Assembly (NCBI RefSeq): GCF_014641495.1
Contig: NZ_BMHV01000007.1
Location: 62,001 to 126,000 of the forward strand
DNA length: 64,000 nt
Direction: 5' to 3'
Source of the DNA: Terasakiella brassicae
GTDB taxonomy: Bacteria; Pseudomonadota; Alphaproteobacteria; Rhodospirillales; Terasakiellaceae
The notes under the pieces were generated by a model. The model was given only the letters and a program-made list of their open reading frames with translations. It did not search any database and was not told the DNA's origin. The position numbers and the translations under genes were made by a program. The first letter of the stretch is position 1. Each line of letters opens with the position of its first letter. This document shows positions 45,426-55,400 of the stretch, piece after piece.

Positions 45426-45741
45426 TGGATATATCCTCGTTTTGATCCGTTGGGCAATAAAGCCCGTACAAGGTCAAGATAATCTGTTCGACTTCTTGAG
45501 AAGCCAGCGAATAGAAAATGGTCTGAGACACCCGTCTGGTTTTCACCAGTTTCTGTGCTCTGAGTTTTGCAAGATGTTGTGATAGGGCCGATTGCTTCAA
45601 CCCAATCAGGCTTTCTAATTCCCCGACCGATTTTTCCCCTCTGCCCAATTGGCACAGGATCATCAAACGTCGTTCACTGCCCATCATTTTGAGCAGATCG
45701 GCTGCGGCAATCGCTTTATCTTTAAAAACATCAATATTCAT
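45415..45741 (-). CDS. ArsR-family regulator, BigR/SqrR-like persulfide sensor
   Basis: About 108 aa from the ATG at 45741 (MNIDVFKDK); an in-frame ATG at 45759 is possible and neither has a good ribosome site. The winged helix [17 protein letters not shown] is intact. Two cysteines, in MILCQL and GLYCPT, are 66 residues apart as in SqrR/BigR and in the paralogue at 24968. Upstream DUF2892 coupling and the divergent RND efflux pair fit a sulfide/polysulfide-responsive locus. The operator at 45764-45790 overlaps both promoters. Confidence 0.87.
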   Translation of the reverse strand: MNIDVFKDKAIAAADLLKMMGSERRLMILCQLGRGEKSVGELESLIGLKQSALSQHLAKLRAQKLVKTRRVSQTIFYSLASQEVEQIILTLYGLYCPTDQNEDISNDD

Positions 45742-45763
45742 AGTTGCTAATTTAGCCATGTGT

Positions 45764-45790
45764 GATACATTTGTCAATACGATTTGTATC
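45764..45790. promoter_or_regulatory. Candidate operator between arsR and the RND operon
   Basis: GATACA and TGTATC form the outer 6-base arms of a 27-base interrupted palindrome located between the divergent arsR and efflux adaptor genes, just upstream of the latter's AAGGAG box. Confidence 0.5.
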
Positions 45791-45803
45791 AAGGAGTTTT
45801 TCG

Positions 45804-46769
45804 ATGAAATGGTTTGGCGCTATCGGTTTGGTTGTTGTGGTCTCTCTGCGCATTTCTTCCGTTTTTGCACAAGAAAGCTATACGGTTGCGCGTGAAGAAA
45901 TTGCCGATAGGAAAGCCGTGTTGGCAACGGTGCAAACGGTTGATATGACACCGGCCCGTGCACGTCTCGGCGGAACCATTGTGGATCTGCTGGTTGATGA
46001 AGGTAGTACGGTCCGTGCCGGTCAAGTCATTGCCCGCGTGGTCGATGAAAAAATCAATCTTGAAAAACAGGCGTTGGAAGCGCGCAGGGCATCCTTGCAG
46101 GCGGAACGTAAACTGGCGGAAATTGCGCTGGATCGTGCTCAAAGATTGCGCAAAACCGGGGCCGGTTCGCAAGCCAAACTGGATGAAGCGCGCACCAACC
46201 TGGATGTGGTGGTGAAAAACCTGAAAGCGATGGAAAGTGATCGGGAATTGATCTTGCAGCGTGAACGCGAAGGATCCGTCTTGTCGCCGTCCAATGGACG
46301 GGTTATTCGCGTCAATGTGACAACGGGTGTGGTTGTTATGCCGGGCGAAGCGATTGCCAATATCGCCGATGAAACATATATTTTACGCATCGAAGTCCCG
46401 GAACGCCATGCCCGCTTTATCCGCAAAGGCGATCTGGTTTCCATAACGCAGGCCGCTGTAGAGGAAAACCAAGGGGTTGTACGTCAAGTCTACCCGGAAA
46501 TGCGCAATGGGCGTGTGGTCGCTGATGTGGAAGTCGCCGGACTGAAGGATTATTTCATCGGGGAACGCATCCGTGTTTATGTCTCGACAGGGAAACGCGC
46601 AACATATTTGATCCCGCAACGGTTTATCTTTACCCGATATGGTTTGCACTTTGTCGTGTTGGAAGGTAATCGCGAAATTGTTGTACAACCGGGCCGTCAC
46701 ATCGGGGATAAAATCGAGATTTTATCTGGTGTGCAAGATGGTGATATGTTGATCGGGGGGGCGTTATGA
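45804..46769 (+). CDS. Efflux RND periplasmic adaptor subunit
   Basis: A 321-aa membrane-fusion protein; the ATG at 45804 has AAGGAG seven bases upstream and yields a signal peptide (MKWFGAIGLVVVVSLRISSVFAQ). It has the lipoyl/biotinyl half-motifs (GGTIVDLLVDEGSTVRAGQVIARV and VLSPSNGRVIRVNV), the alpha-helical hairpin with KQALEARRASLQAERK, and a beta-barrel. It overlaps the permease start by 4 bases. It should link the inner-membrane pump to an outer-membrane channel not present in the window. Confidence 0.9.
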   Translation: MKWFGAIGLVVVVSLRISSVFAQESYTVAREEIADRKAVLATVQTVDMTPARARLGGTIVDLLVDEGSTVRAGQVIARVVDEKINLEKQALEARRASLQAERKLAEIALDRAQRLRKTGAGSQAKLDEARTNLDVVVKNLKAMESDRELILQREREGSVLSPSNGRVIRVNVTTGVVVMPGEAIANIADETYILRIEVPERHARFIRKGDLVSITQAAVEENQGVVRQVYPEMRNGRVVADVEVAGLKDYFIGERIRVYVSTGKRATYLIPQRFIFTRYGLHFVVLEGNREIVVQPGRHIGDKIEILSGVQDGDMLIGGAL

Positions 46770-49700
46770 AGCTCGGACTTTCCGGTTATATCACCAAGGT
46801 ATTCATTACATCGCCCTTGACCCCGTTGTTATTACTCGCCTCGTTGGTTGTCGGTATGGTGGCTTTGGTCATGTTACCGCGTGAAGAGGAACCGCAAATC
46901 TCTGTCCCTATGGTGGATATTTTGGTGTCCGCAAACGGATTGAAGGCGACCGATGCGGTCGAACTGGTTAGCGAGCCGCTGGAAGATATTATCAAAGGGA
47001 TTGATGCTGTTGAACATGTCTATTCCCAAACGCAAGATGATCAGGTTGTTGTCACCGCCCGTTTTTTAGTCGGCACCAGCGAAGATGACGCCATTTTGCG
47101 TGTTCACGAAAATATTCGGGCCAATCTGGATCGCTTGCCCTTGGGGATACCGGAACCTTTGATTGTTGGGCGTGGTATTAATGATGTGGCGATTGTCACC
47201 CTGACCCTTTCCCCGAAAGATGCAGTTGCAGAGCGTTGGACCGATAATGGTTTGCATGCCTTGGCGGATGAGTTGCAGCATGAACTGGTCAAGGTTGATA
47301 ATGTGGGGCTTAGCTATATCGTCGGGGGACGTGCGGATCAGATCAGGGTGGAACCGGACCCGGAAAAACTGGCGCTTTATGGTATTTCACTGAACCAGTT
47401 GATCGAAAAAATTCAACATGCCAACCGTTCTTTTATGATTGGTCGCCTGCGCGAAGCCAATCAGTCTGTGCCTGTCGTTGCCGGACAAACCTTGCAAGGG
47501 ATGCCGGATGTCGGTTTGTTGCTGCTGACCAGTCACGATGGTCGCCCGGTCTATGTGAAAGATGTGGCCTCAGTTGTTATTGGGGCACGTGAAGAAGAAA
47601 AACGTGTCTGGCAGATGGAAAAACGCGAAGATGGCACACTGGTACGTAAACCGGCGGTCACGCTGGCACTGGCAAAACGTCAAGGGGCCAATGCGGTCTT
47701 TGTGGCAGAAGATATTCTAAAGCGTCTTGAAACTGTGCAGGGAAAACTTGTTCCCGCAGATATCAATGTGGATGTCACCCGAAATTATGGTGAGACGGCA
47801 ACGGAAAAAGCCGATGAATTGCTGTTCCATTTGGGATTGGCAACCGTTTCTATTGTGATCCTGATCTTCTTTACGGTCGGCTGGCGTGAGGCGGTCGTGG
47901 TTGCGGTTGTCATTCCGACAACGATTTTGTTGACGTTATTTGCCTCTTACCTGATGGGCTATACGATTAACCGGGTCAGCTTGTTTGCCCTGATCTTTTC
48001 TATCGGGATTTTGGTTGATGATGCCATTGTCGTGGTGGAAAACATCGTGCGCCACTGGAATATGAATGACGGGCGCCCCCCGTTACAAGCCGCGATTGAA
48101 GGGGTGGCAGAAGTCGGCAACCCGACGATTATCGCAACCTTGACCATTGTTGCCGCCTTGTTGCCGATGATGTTTGTTTCCGGTCTGATGGGGCCGTATA
48201 TGAGCCCGATCCCCGCCAATGCTTCAGCCGCGATGCTGTTTTCTTTCTTTGTCGCTGTGATCATAACACCGTGGTTGTTGATGTTATTGCGTGGTCGTAT
48301 GCTGGAAGAAGGCAGTCACGCTCATGATCTGGATGGTGGCAAGATGGGGCGTTTTTACGAACGTTTTGCCCGTCCTATCATTCAGGATCGCAGCAAATCG
48401 AAAAAGCTGCTGACGATTGTCGGTGTGGCAACGATTGCGGCGTGCGGGTTGTTTTATACCAAAAGCGTGACGGTTAAACTGTTGCCGTTCGATAATAAAT
48501 CCGAAATTCAGGTGGTGATTGACCTGCCCGAAGGGTCCAGTCTGGAAATGACCGACCGGGTCGCACAGGATGTTGCAGACCAGTTAAAAGATATCCCGGA
48601 ACTGTTGAATATGCAGGCTTATGTCGGGACGTCCATGCCTTTTAACTTCAATGGGTTGGTGCGTCATTATTATCTGCGCGATAAACCCGAACTGGGTGAT
48701 GTTCAGCTTAATTTACAGCCCAAACATGATCGTGATCGTGAAAGCCACGAAATTGCATTGGAAGTCCGTGAACGTTTGAAAAATGTGAACACACCGGATG
48801 GTACATCGTTGAAAGTGGTCGAAGTTCCACCGGGACCGCCCGTCATGGCGACTTTACTGACCGAAGTTTACGGACCGGACGCGCATACTCGACGCGAGGC
48901 CGCAAACAAGCTGAAAGCGTTGTTTAAAGAAATTGACTTTATCGTGGATGTGGATGATAGCTTCGGAGTGCCCAGTGACCGCCTACGTCTGGAAATCGAT
49001 CAACAACGCCTCGAATATCACGGGGTTGAACAAGAAGCCGTTTATGACACTCTCGCCGCGTTGTTAGGTGGCGTGCGTGTGGGATATTCCCATCGTGGGG
49101 AAGGCACCGATCCGATGGAAATCATGGTGCGGCTGCCCAAAGAAGACCTTCATATGTCGCAACGTTTGTTATCAACGCCGATCCCGTCGGCGTCCGGCAA
49201 TGTAGAACTGGGTGAAGTTGTACAGGTTGTGTGGGAAAAAGCATCCTATCCCATCTTTCGACGCGATGGCTATGCCTTGGAAATGGTCACAGCCGAACTG
49301 GCCGGGCGGTATGAAGCCCCGATTTACGGGATGTTTGCGGTGGAAGAGGCCATTGAACAGGCTGACTGGGGAAAGCTTGGTCCAGTTGCGATTAAATATC
49401 ATGGGCAACCTGCCAATGAAAATGGCGTGACCTTTTTGTGGGATGGGGAATGGGAAATCACCTATGTGACCTTCCGCGATATGGGCGCGGCCTTTGGGGT
49501 GGCTATTCTGGCGATTTATTTGCTGGTTGTTGGTCAGTTTGGCAGTTTCAAGTTACCGTTGGTGATCCTTGTCCCGGTGCCGTTGACCTTGATCGGGATT
49601 GTGCTGGGGCATTGGATGTTTTCTGCCCCGTTTACGGCGACATCGATGATCGGTTTTATCGCATTGGCGGGGATTATCGTGCGAAATTCCATCTTGTTGG

Positions 49701-49960
49701 TTGATTTTATCCGTCATCGCATTAATGATGGTCGCCCTTTGCGCGATATTTTGTTGGAAGCGGGCATGATCCGGTTTAAGCCGATTTTCCTGACGGCCGC
49801 TGCGGCCATGATTGGGGCGGCCTTTATTCTGGCAGACCCGATTTTTCAGGGCTTGGCGATATCGCTGGTCTTTGGTCTGTTTTCCTCAACTGCCTTGACG
49901 TTACTGGTTATCCCCGCGATTTATGTGGTGTTGCGCGATGATGGACGGGAGATGAGCTAA
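46766..49960 (+). CDS. RND efflux permease
   Basis: A 1064-aa resistance-nodulation-division pump with twelve membrane helices and two large periplasmic loops, the AcrB/MdtC layout. Start DDAIVVVENIVRHW in TM4 carries the conserved Asp pair for proton relay, and the repeat GMIRFKPIFLTAAAAMIGAAFILADP is in the C-terminal half. Substrate is unknown; the divergent persulfide-sensor-like ArsR suggests induction by a sulfur species. Confidence 0.95.
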   Translation: MKLGLSGYITKVFITSPLTPLLLLASLVVGMVALVMLPREEEPQISVPMVDILVSANGLKATDAVELVSEPLEDIIKGIDAVEHVYSQTQDDQVVVTARFLVGTSEDDAILRVHENIRANLDRLPLGIPEPLIVGRGINDVAIVTLTLSPKDAVAERWTDNGLHALADELQHELVKVDNVGLSYIVGGRADQIRVEPDPEKLALYGISLNQLIEKIQHANRSFMIGRLREANQSVPVVAGQTLQGMPDVGLLLLTSHDGRPVYVKDVASVVIGAREEEKRVWQMEKREDGTLVRKPAVTLALAKRQGANAVFVAEDILKRLETVQGKLVPADINVDVTRNYGETATEKADELLFHLGLATVSIVILIFFTVGWREAVVVAVVIPTTILLTLFASYLMGYTINRVSLFALIFSIGILVDDAIVVVENIVRHWNMNDGRPPLQAAIEGVAEVGNPTIIATLTIVAALLPMMFVSGLMGPYMSPIPANASAAMLFSFFVAVIITPWLLMLLRGRMLEEGSHAHDLDGGKMGRFYERFARPIIQDRSKSKKLLTIVGVATIAACGLFYTKSVTVKLLPFDNKSEIQVVIDLPEGSSLEMTDRVAQDVADQLKDIPELLNMQAYVGTSMPFNFNGLVRHYYLRDKPELGDVQLNLQPKHDRDRESHEIALEVRERLKNVNTPDGTSLKVVEVPPGPPVMATLLTEVYGPDAHTRREAANKLKALFKEIDFIVDVDDSFGVPSDRLRLEIDQQRLEYHGVEQEAVYDTLAALLGGVRVGYSHRGEGTDPMEIMVRLPKEDLHMSQRLLSTPIPSASGNVELGEVVQVVWEKASYPIFRRDGYALEMVTAELAGRYEAPIYGMFAVEEAIEQADWGKLGPVAIKYHGQPANENGVTFLWDGEWEITYVTFRDMGAAFGVAILAIYLLVVGQFGSFKLPLVILVPVPLTLIGIVLGHWMFSAPFTATSMIGFIALAGIIVRNSILLVDFIRHRINDGRPLRDILLEAGMIRFKPIFLTAAAAMIGAAFILADPIFQGLAISLVFGLFSSTALTLLVIPAIYVVLRDDGREMS

Positions 49961-51810
49961 ATTTCATAGAAAAAAGGTGGTGGAGGCAGAGGGGAACAAT
50001 CAAGATATTGGGTATATTGATTGATCCCCATCGGTTTGGCATAGAGGAATCCTTGGGCGAAGTCGCAATCAAGATCACGTAACACATGGGCTTCGGCAAT
50101 ATCTTCAACACCTTCGGCGACCACTTTGCAGCCCATCGTATGAAAAAGCTTGATCAGCGAGGTGGTGATTTCGCGGTTCTTGGGACACAAATGAATGTTT
50201 TGAACGAAACTCCGATCAATTTTGATTGTATCAAACTGTATTTTTTTGAGATAAGACAGGGACGAATATCCTGTTCCAAAATCATCCAATGCCAGTGAAA
50301 ATCCTTGTTTTTGCAGCCGCTTTAAATTGTTGTGGGTGATGTAATCTTCATCCAGAAACGTGCTTTCGGTAACTTCGATTTCAAACTGTTTTGGGGGGAG
50401 ACCGCAGGCTTGTGTGCAGTCCAGTAAATGATCAACATAATTCGGGTCGCGCAATTCATGAACGCTGGCGTTAATCGCAAGGACATGGTTGCAGCGATTG
50501 AAATTACGGATTAAATTCAGATCGTTGCATATATTGTCGTGAACAAGATGGCCGACTTCGTTGATCATGCCGGTTCGTTCTGCAATGGGGATAAAATCAG
50601 AAGGGGGCACAAATTTACCATGCTTGTCGCGCCAACGGATCAGGACCTCACCTGAGGCGATTGCGCGTGTCGCCAGATTGACTTTGGGTTGGTAGTAATT
50701 GACGAACGTTTTGTCTTGAATAGCGGTCTTAAGGCGTTTTTTGAGATGAATATGCTGAACGTAGTCATGTCCCAGTTGCGCATTATAAGCGATAAATCCG
50801 GCACGCGAGGTTTCTTTTGCTTTGAACAAGGCAATGTCGCATTTGCGGATCAGGCTTTTGATCCGGGTTGCATTGTTTGGGTAAAGTGCTGTCCCGATCG
50901 AAGATTCAAGCGTTATATGTTCGTCCCGGATTTGTAAATCGCTGTGGAGTAGTTTGGTCAGTTCGTGATTGGTATGGGCAAGGACTTCAATATCATCAAT
51001 ATGGCGCGCGATAATGAACTCGTTGCTGGCGGTTCGACCGATTAAGGCATCGGGTAAACGACGGGTCAGTTCTATTGCCATTGTCTTCAGGATTTCATCG
51101 CCAATATCGTGACCGTGAATGTCGTTGATGTGACGAAACCCGCGAATATCCAATAAGGCGAGCAGAAGGGGTGTTTGCCTCCGTTGTTCAATTTTGCTTT
51201 TCAATGTCTGGATGAAATGGGAAGCATTGGCCAATCCGGTCAGGCGATCATTGCATATGGCATCGAACAATTTCATTTCCGCCCGACGCCGGTTGTAATC
51301 ACTGAGAAAGAGAGAGGCAAAATTGGCGATGGATTCCGTAAAATACATTTCATCAATCGACCATCGGTGCGCGGTATGTTCAAATTCGCAACAGACGATC
51401 CCTTTGGTTTGTGCATTAATTTGAATGCCGGCACAGAGTTGTGCGCAAATGGGTCGCTCGAAAAAAGGCAAAGGGGCGAGACTGCGTTTGGGCAGGGTGA
51501 CGGTATTATCCACGGTATAAATAAATTCCTGATCCAATATATCGATCAGGTCTTGAAGTTCAGCACTTTTAAATGAAGGTTGTGCAGGTTGGTTTGAGGC
51601 AAGGCATTGCCAACGGTCTGTTTGTGTGTCGTCTATAGTCCAGATACCGATACGGGCATGGGGAAGGGCCTGCGTCAGGGTTTGAACGATATCTTCCATT
51701 GCGTGATATAAATCCCCGCACAAAACGGCGGGGCTGCGCGATAAAGCTCGAAAGGCCTGCATATGATTGAAGAGGGTCGCTTTGTCGCTTTTTTCTGGGT
51801 GGCATTGCAT
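49957..51810 (-). CDS. GAF-GGDEF-EAL protein, probable c-di-GMP phosphodiesterase
   Basis: A 617-aa protein: a GAF-like sensor (about 20-165), a GGDEF domain (about 180-335) and an EAL domain (about 350-610). The GGDEF active site is degenerate: ASNEF replaces GGDEF, so cyclase activity is not expected. The EAL domain is largely intact, with EVLIRW in place of EALxRW, EVTES, DDFGTGYSSLSYL and IKIDRSFV. It probably degrades c-di-GMP with the GGDEF part as regulator. It converges on the RND operon, overlapping by 4 bases. Confidence 0.88.
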   Translation of the reverse strand: MQCHPEKSDKATLFNHMQAFRALSRSPAVLCGDLYHAMEDIVQTLTQALPHARIGIWTIDDTQTDRWQCLASNQPAQPSFKSAELQDLIDILDQEFIYTVDNTVTLPKRSLAPLPFFERPICAQLCAGIQINAQTKGIVCCEFEHTAHRWSIDEMYFTESIANFASLFLSDYNRRRAEMKLFDAICNDRLTGLANASHFIQTLKSKIEQRRQTPLLLALLDIRGFRHINDIHGHDIGDEILKTMAIELTRRLPDALIGRTASNEFIIARHIDDIEVLAHTNHELTKLLHSDLQIRDEHITLESSIGTALYPNNATRIKSLIRKCDIALFKAKETSRAGFIAYNAQLGHDYVQHIHLKKRLKTAIQDKTFVNYYQPKVNLATRAIASGEVLIRWRDKHGKFVPPSDFIPIAERTGMINEVGHLVHDNICNDLNLIRNFNRCNHVLAINASVHELRDPNYVDHLLDCTQACGLPPKQFEIEVTESTFLDEDYITHNNLKRLQKQGFSLALDDFGTGYSSLSYLKKIQFDTIKIDRSFVQNIHLCPKNREITTSLIKLFHTMGCKVVAEGVEDIAEAHVLRDLDCDFAQGFLYAKPMGINQYTQYLDCSPLPPPPFFYEI

Positions 51811-51880
51811 GGCATTTCTTCCCCGACCTTACGTCTCTTTAGTTTATATTGTCTTTGGGTTCTTTAACTTCAAGAAAATA

Positions 51881-51917
51881 AAAAGCCCTTTTGCGAAAGG
51901 TTCGCAAAAGGGCTTTT
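51881..51917. terminator. Bidirectional intrinsic terminator after phaC
   Basis: AAAAGCCCTTTTGCGAA and its complement form a 17-bp stem around a 3-base loop, with A and T tracts at the ends. It lies just past the phaC stop, in the phaC to GGDEF-EAL gap. Confidence 0.93.
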
Positions 51918-51948
51918 CTATTGAGATCGGTTTGTGAAGCAAATTTGT

Positions 51949-53685
51949 TTAATCTTCAAAAACATAGGTGCCGGGGGCATCACAAATCGGATCGTAATCC
52001 CCGCCTTTTGTCCCGACCTGAGGCGGGGTGACTTTGCCGGATGAATGTTCTGTCAACCATGCCTCCCACGGCTCCCACCAGGACCCGTCGATAACCGGGT
52101 GCCTTTCTGCCCATTCTGCAGGCGGGACGAATTTATCGTTATCCAGTTTGGTGCCGATTTGATAATGGCGACGCGGGTGACCCGGTTCATTTACGATCCC
52201 GGCGTTATGCCCCCCGTTGGTAAGGACGAAGGTGACATCGGTATCGACCAATTGATGGATTTTATAAACAGACTTCCACGGGGCCACATGGTCTTTCCCG
52301 GTGGCAACCGCAAACATGGGGGTCCGGATATCGGATACAGAAATCGGTTTACCGCCGACTTCAAAACGTCTGGCCGCCAAGTCGTTATCAAGGAAGAGAC
52401 GGCGCAGATATTGCGTGTGCATCTTGTAAGGCATGCGGGTTGCGTCTGCGTTCCAGCTCATCAAATCGTTGACGCGCGGTTGTTCGCCAAGCAGATATTC
52501 CGATACCATTTTTGACCAGACGAGATCAAATGAACGCAACAACTGGAAAGCACCGGACATTTGTTTGGTGTCCAGATAACCCTGATCCCACATCATATCT
52601 TCCATATAGGAAATCTGACTTTCGTCGATGAACAACATCAACTCACCGGCTTCGCTGAAATCGGTTTGTGTGGTGAACAGCGTAATCGTTTTGAAACGGT
52701 CATCTTCGTTACGCGCCATTGCAGCTGCGGCGATGGTTAGAAGTGTACCGCCCAGACAATAGCCGACACCGTGCACTTTTTGATCCGGCACAATGGTGGT
52801 AACCGCTTTTAAGGATTCCATCACGCCTTGTATGACGTAATCTTCCATATCGAGATCACGATCCTGTGCTGTCGGGTTGTGCCAGGATATCATAAAGACG
52901 GTATGGCCTTTATCGACCAGATATTTCACCAGTGAATTATATTGGGACAGATCAAGGATGTAATATTTCATAATCCAGGCCGGTACGATCAGAACAGGTT
53001 CCGCATCCACTTTTTTGGTGGTTGGTTCGTACTGGATCAGTTCGACCAGACGGTTGCGATAAACAACTTTGCCTTTGGTCACAGCCAGATTTTTACCAAC
53101 GCTATATTCACTGTCGGCGGCGTTGTGTTGGTCCACAATGTTGCGCATGACTTCATTCCAGAAGTTTTCAGCGCCCTTCACAAGGTTTTGCCCGCTTTGT
53201 TCGACGGTGGTTTTTAAAACATGAGGGTTGGTTGCAAAAAAGTTTGTCGGGGAAATAATGTCCAGCCATTGCCGGGCGCCAAAATGCACCATGCTTTCAT
53301 GGTGTTTGGACACGCCGGGAATGCCCATCGTCGCGTAATGCCACCACTGTTCTTTCAACAGGAAACCTTGGGCAATGACATTAAAGGGGAATTTTTTCCA
53401 TTCTTCAGAACGAAAACGACGATCTTCCGGCAAGGGTTGAATAAAATCAGGCAGATCAGGATCCATTGTGGCGCGGGCCGCCCAGATATTAAAATCAACC
53501 GTTTTGCGTGCGAAATTTTCCGACATCTCGCTGACTTTACCTGGCGAATGGGCCATATGGACCAACCAGTCGAAATAGGCCACCATGATGGAGGCAGGCG
53601 ACAGGCCGTTGGTCATGCGTCCCTCAACGGCATGAATGGCGCGATCGATACTGTTCTTAACGTTTGGAACGGACATGCGTGTCAT
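51949..53685 (-). CDS. phaC: Class I poly(R)-hydroxyalkanoate polymerase
   Basis: A 578-aa PHA synthase that polymerises (R)-3-hydroxyacyl-CoA into storage granules. The alpha/beta-hydrolase core holds the lipase-like box GYCLGG with the catalytic cysteine, and the catalytic Asp and His lie towards the C terminus (near GKDHVAPW and NGGHNAG). No phaA or phaB is adjacent. Start MTRMSVPN; MSVPN nine bases on is an alternative. Confidence 0.95.
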   Translation of the reverse strand: MTRMSVPNVKNSIDRAIHAVEGRMTNGLSPASIMVAYFDWLVHMAHSPGKVSEMSENFARKTVDFNIWAARATMDPDLPDFIQPLPEDRRFRSEEWKKFPFNVIAQGFLLKEQWWHYATMGIPGVSKHHESMVHFGARQWLDIISPTNFFATNPHVLKTTVEQSGQNLVKGAENFWNEVMRNIVDQHNAADSEYSVGKNLAVTKGKVVYRNRLVELIQYEPTTKKVDAEPVLIVPAWIMKYYILDLSQYNSLVKYLVDKGHTVFMISWHNPTAQDRDLDMEDYVIQGVMESLKAVTTIVPDQKVHGVGYCLGGTLLTIAAAAMARNEDDRFKTITLFTTQTDFSEAGELMLFIDESQISYMEDMMWDQGYLDTKQMSGAFQLLRSFDLVWSKMVSEYLLGEQPRVNDLMSWNADATRMPYKMHTQYLRRLFLDNDLAARRFEVGGKPISVSDIRTPMFAVATGKDHVAPWKSVYKIHQLVDTDVTFVLTNGGHNAGIVNEPGHPRRHYQIGTKLDNDKFVPPAEWAERHPVIDGSWWEPWEAWLTEHSSGKVTPPQVGTKGGDYDPICDAPGTYVFED

Positions 53686-53785
53686 GGTAAATACTCTTTA
53701 AGCTGAAAGGCCGACATATTGTGTTTTGCATTGCAACATAATATAGGCTGAAACACATACAACTTCAATCCATTAGGACTGTTTA

Positions 53786-54946
53786 ATGAAAATTTCACAA
53801 GATCATCCATTGGTTTCTAAAATGGTTCAATGGCGCCATCATTTGCACGCGCATCCCGAAACCGCTTTTGAAGAGGTGAAAACCGCCGATTATGTGAAAA
53901 CACAATTGGAAAGTTTGGGGTTGAAGGTTCATAGCGGACTGGCAAAAACCGGGCTTGTGGCCAGTCTGACAAACGGGGATGGTCCTGCGATTGCTTTGCG
54001 TGCGGATATGGATGCGCTGGACATGACGGAATGTTCCAATGTGCCGCATAGCTCTCGCTATGATGGAAAGATGCATGGCTGTGGTCACGATGGACATATG
54101 GCAATGTTGTTGGGGGCGGCGGCCTATTTGTCTGAGAAACGTAATTTTAAAGGCACGGTCCATTTTGTTTTTCAACCCGCTGAGGAAAACGAAGGCGGCG
54201 GGCGCGTGATGGTTGAAGAGGGCCTGTTTGACCTGTTTCCGGCAGATGCCGTTTTTGGCATGCATAACTGGCCGGAAATGGCAGCCGGCACAATGGCGGT
54301 GAAAGCCGGACCACTGATGGCGGCATGCGATACAATGGATATTCGGGTGATCGGTAAAGGATGTCATGGGGCAATGCCGCATTTGGGGCTGGACCCGGTT
54401 GTGGTCGCCAGTGAAATTGTCCTTGCGTTACAAAGCCTGACATCGCGCGTGTTAAACCCGCAGGATGCAGGCGTTGTGTCCGTGACACAAATTCATGCGG
54501 GGCATACATGGAATGTGATCCCCAATGATGTGCAATTACGTGGAACCATCCGTTCCTTTACGCCCGAAGTTCGTCAAACTTTGGAAGACGGTATTCGCCG
54601 GATTGTAAAAGGGATTTGTGAGGCGCACGGGGCAACCTTTGAATTGATCTATGCCAAAGGTTATCCGGCAACGCTTAATGATGGGCAGCAAAGTGAAATT
54701 TGTGCCCGTGTTGCGGCCCAAACGGTTGGTGAAGAGAATGTTGATTTAAATCCGGTGCCCAGTATGGGGGCGGAAGATTTTTCTTATATGTTGGAAGCAA
54801 AACCGGGATGTTATGTCTGGCTGGGCACAGGCGGGGAACCGGGGGGCTGTTTACTGCATAATCCGGGATTTGATTTTAATGACCGCATGCTGCATGTGGG
54901 CGCAAGCTATTGGATCAATTTGGTTGAAGAGATCTTGAAAGCGTAA
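53786..54946 (+). CDS. M20-family amidohydrolase (hippurate hydrolase-like)
   Basis: A 386-aa metallopeptidase-fold amidohydrolase. Metal ligands appear in MHGCGHDGHMAML, a glutamate pair in FVFQPAEENEGGG, and later HNW, PHLGLDPV and a C-terminal LHNPGFDFND. Relatives cleave N-acyl amino acids or indole conjugates. It diverges from phaC. Substrate not determinable. Confidence 0.92.
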   Translation: MKISQDHPLVSKMVQWRHHLHAHPETAFEEVKTADYVKTQLESLGLKVHSGLAKTGLVASLTNGDGPAIALRADMDALDMTECSNVPHSSRYDGKMHGCGHDGHMAMLLGAAAYLSEKRNFKGTVHFVFQPAEENEGGGRVMVEEGLFDLFPADAVFGMHNWPEMAAGTMAVKAGPLMAACDTMDIRVIGKGCHGAMPHLGLDPVVVASEIVLALQSLTSRVLNPQDAGVVSVTQIHAGHTWNVIPNDVQLRGTIRSFTPEVRQTLEDGIRRIVKGICEAHGATFELIYAKGYPATLNDGQQSEICARVAAQTVGEENVDLNPVPSMGAEDFSYMLEAKPGCYVWLGTGGEPGGCLLHNPGFDFNDRMLHVGASYWINLVEEILKA

Positions 54947-54949
54947 AAC

Positions 54950-55351
54950 TTAATTACGCAGCATCTTTTCCAAACGCGAGGCCCGGATAAAAAGGGAGAG
55001 GCTACGATCCATCAGGCTTAGTAGCCGTTTTGGGCAGTCTTCCAGAACCTCTTCGCAGGTGCTGGTACAGATACTTTCTTCTGCAAGCGGGATGTTACGT
55101 TCAAGATATTCATGCCGGGTAATTTCGTCATTGAGAATGGCTTTTTCATGCATTAACCATGAAATCATATGTGAAAGCCGGGACGTTATGCGCAAAGATT
55201 CCCGTGTCAATTCCAGACGTTGACACGGGTTTAAGTGATCGACCTGCTTGGGGAAGCGGTAGGCGTGGTAATATTTTGCCTCTTCCAGCAAACTCATGGT
55301 TTCGTCAAATGTCTGATCCAGCCAAAATGTGGAACTGCCAACTTTTCCCAT
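54950..55351 (-). CDS. rcdA: RcdA-like DUF1465 protein
   Basis: The start at 55351 (MGKVGSSTFWLDQTFDE) has AAGGAAA upstream; the open frame to 55531 is not credible. The 133-aa helical protein has the DUF1465 opening FWLDQTFDETMSLLEEAKYY and the middle ESLRITSRLSHMISWLM. In Caulobacter the member RcdA is an adaptor for ClpXP-mediated CtrA degradation, so a cell-cycle proteolysis role is expected (family knowledge). Confidence 0.82.
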   Translation of the reverse strand: MGKVGSSTFWLDQTFDETMSLLEEAKYYHAYRFPKQVDHLNPCQRLELTRESLRITSRLSHMISWLMHEKAILNDEITRHEYLERNIPLAEESICTSTCEEVLEDCPKRLLSLMDRSLSLFIRASRLEKMLRN

Positions 55352-55400
55352 TGGTTTCCTTCGCGTGTCTATGAGACAGGTCCGCGAAGGTTCGCAATCG

